NCBI GenBank assembly: GCA_003667245.1 | Contig: RCNN01000237.1 | Coordinates: 1 to 44,832 of the forward strand | Direction: 5' to 3' | DNA: 44,832 bases | DNA from: Heterostelium multicystogenum | Taxonomy: Eukaryota; Evosea; Eumycetozoa; Acytosteliales; Acytosteliaceae | Part shown: positions 44,471-44,832 of the stretch, in pieces | Layout of the letters: every line of letters begins with the position of its first letter | How positions within the stretch are numbered: position 1 is the first letter of the stretch | The notes under the pieces: model-generated | Seen by the model: the letters and a program-made list of their open reading frames with translations, nothing else | Database searches by the model: none | What the model was told of the DNA's origin: nothing | Program-made: the position numbers and the translations under genes

Positions 44471-44831
44471 TTAATATTTGTCACCATATTTAGCCTTGTA
44501 GATAGCTTGTCTGTCACCCATACGAAAGTCTCCATTCATTTTCATTTGGTGTCTTATCGGGATATCAACTTCCCATACTCTATATAAATTATCAAATGGT
44601 AAATCTCTTTCAACCTATATTGATCGCAATCAAGTCAAAACAAATGTTGGTTAACAAATCTTTGAAGCCAGTGTGCTATCGATACTTACAACTTCTCTTC
44701 TTCAATGGGTTGATGAAGAGATAACATCGCAAACCAACGGCAGCAAGAGCACCAAACATTCCAAAGAAATAGTTGGATTGCAGCTTGTGGGATTACGATT
44801 TAAAATATGGATCATCATCTGGTGCCATCAT
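44471..44831 (-). CDS. Small single-pass membrane protein, unknown function (may be 5' partial)
   Basis: Exon 2 is 44471-44614 and encodes 47 residues (VERDLPFDNLYRVWEVDIPI ... IYKAKYGDKY). Exon 1 is about 44690-44831 and encodes an acidic start (MMAPDDDPYFK), then one hydrophobic helix (NYFFGMFGALAAVGLRCYLF) and LINPLKKRS-like basic residues. A helix flanked by basic residues in a protein of about 95 residues is the size and shape of accessory subunits of mitochondrial respiratory complexes, but I do not recognise it. An in-frame TAA at about 44792-44794 and a phase mismatch at the splice (GTAAGT donor at 44689) need three one-base corrections. The first ATG is two bases from the window edge, so more N-terminus may lie outside. 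Confidence 0.5.
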
Positions 44832-44832
44832 A

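Noticed and set aside
1..44832. tRNA genes, rRNA genes and CRISPR arrays
   Set aside because: I looked for T-arm consensus sequences (GGTTCRANNCC) on both strands and for spaced direct repeats and found none convincing. A near match at about 26510 lacks a cloverleaf.

Overview
The window is AT-rich nuclear DNA from a social amoeba (dictyostelid). The evidence is the gene content (villidin, a ComC-family surface protein, Asn-rich and Gln-rich tracts inside proteins), short AT-rich GT..AG introns of about 45-130 bases, compact spacing and AATAAA signals close to stop codons. I cannot assign a species. Nearly every long gene is broken by single-base indels, mostly in short homopolymers, where both flanking frames clearly belong to one conserved protein. 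I read these as draft-assembly errors. Gene spans below therefore ignore them, and the positions are recorded.

Layout. 1-1004 (+): C-terminal half of a eukaryotic phospholipase D, cut by the window edge. 1708-5099 (+): NAK/AAK1-type protein kinase continuing into an ANTH-like domain and a tail with NPF motifs. 5310-5849 (-): Mediator subunit 11. 6384-10148 (+): ankyrin, two MATH domains, ankyrin, BTB. 10240-14592 (-): WASH-complex subunit FAM21. 15434-16490 (-): BAR-domain protein. 19405-19838 (-): Atg8. 21076-26079 (-): villidin. 28451-32511 (-): ComC-family transmembrane glycoprotein. 32953-35389 (-): homolog of C12orf4/FERRY3. 35603-40516 (-): large RecB-like nuclease / RNase H-like / SF1 helicase resembling the bacterial TM0106 family. 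40807-42180 (-): homolog of mycobacterial tuberculosinyl-adenosine synthase (Rv3378c). 44471-44831 (-): small single-pass membrane protein of unknown function at the right edge.

Many of these genes act in membrane traffic and cortical actin: phospholipase D, the endocytic kinase, FAM21 on endosomes, a BAR protein, Atg8, villidin and the FERRY3 homolog, which in animals belongs to a Rab5 effector. No operon-like coupling is expected, and the clustering may be chance. The two genes most worth following up are adjacent: the TM0106-like nuclease-helicase and the Rv3378c-like prenyl-transfer enzyme. Both have bacterial-looking relatives and both carry host-type introns. Long gene-free stretches lie at 16491-19404, 26080-28450 and 42181-44470.
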